From the NCBI GenBank assembly GCA_964449175.1, contig CAYUYH010000189.1, positions 1-5,191 of the forward strand: a stretch of DNA of 5,191 bases, given 5' to 3'. The notes under the pieces are model-generated. The model made no database searches. It worked only from the letters and a program-made list of their open reading frames with translations, and was not told where the DNA came from. The position numbers and the translations under genes were made by a program. Origin of the DNA: CAYUYH01 sp964449175. GTDB taxonomy: Bacteria > Planctomycetota > Phycisphaerae > SM23-33. Of the stretch, positions 5,119 to 5,191 are shown in pieces; within the stretch, counting starts at the first letter, position 1, and every line of letters begins with the position of its first letter.

Positions 5119-5191
5119 GGCGAAGCTCCCGCTTCGCCACGGCGCCTCCGCCCACGGTGAGGCGTCTTTCGCGGTGGAGCGGGAGCTCCAC
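5119..5191. repeat. Compound palindrome: three hairpins at the window edge
   Basis: Three stems follow in order. First, GGCGAAGC-TCCC-GCTTCGCC (5119-5138, perfect 8 bp). Second, CGCCTC/GAGGCG (5143-5148 with 5159-5164, 10-nt loop). Third, GTGGAGC-GGGA-GCTCCAC (5174-5191, perfect 7 bp, possibly continuing past the window). The first has its GGGA loop on the minus strand and the third on the plus strand, and the arms AGCTCCCGCT and AGCGGGAGCT also pair with each other, so the outer hairpins form a larger inverted repeat around the middle one. This looks like a REP/BIME-type non-coding mobile or structural repeat. I see no coding potential here. Confidence 0.6.

Noticed and set aside
5009..5191. 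CRISPR array
   Set aside because: The repeats are palindromes of different sequence without regular spacers or a constant repeat unit.

Overview
The window reads as part of a GC-rich bacterial chromosome, with every supported gene on the minus strand, so transcription runs from right to left. MreB phrasing (DLGTCNT, AIRPMKDGVIADFE), a long apolipoprotein N-acyltransferase, a HEAT-repeat lipoprotein, TTG starts and GC-rich palindromes between genes together suggest a Planctomycetota-type organism, possibly Phycisphaerae. That placement is inference from sequence style; there is no rRNA or other phylogenetic marker apart from the mreB fragment.

Layout in the direction of transcription: (1) 4916-5191 is a non-coding block with several GC-rich hairpins at its distal end and a plausible sigma70-like promoter (TTGACG, 17 bp, CACAAT) next to the first gene. 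(2) 3059-4915 is lnt, which N-acylates lipoproteins, with a complete Glu/Lys/Cys catalytic triad. (3) 1791-3062 is a HEAT-repeat lipoprotein whose ATG overlaps the lnt stop codon (ATGA), so the two are very likely co-transcribed and translationally coupled. (4) 1624-1790 is an intergenic region with a strong minus-strand promoter (TTGACT, 16 bp, TAGAAT) and a leader of about 100 nt. (5) 763-1623 is a membrane-anchored coiled-coil protein with a C-terminal small beta domain, similar in architecture to MreC. (6) 542-751 is a 69-residue single-pass membrane protein 11 bp downstream. (7) 357-541 is a non-coding gap with an 18-bp imperfect palindrome. (8) 1-356 is the N-terminal third of mreB, cut by the window edge.

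The theme is the cell envelope. The first unit makes an inner-membrane acyltransferase and a lipoprotein that should be its substrate. The second makes a bitopic coiled-coil protein and a tiny membrane protein just before the actin-like MreB, which suggests envelope or cell-shape partners of MreB. No mobile element, CRISPR array, tRNA or rRNA was seen. The parts most worth following up are the MreC-like/small-protein pair ahead of mreB and the palindromic repeat block at the right edge.
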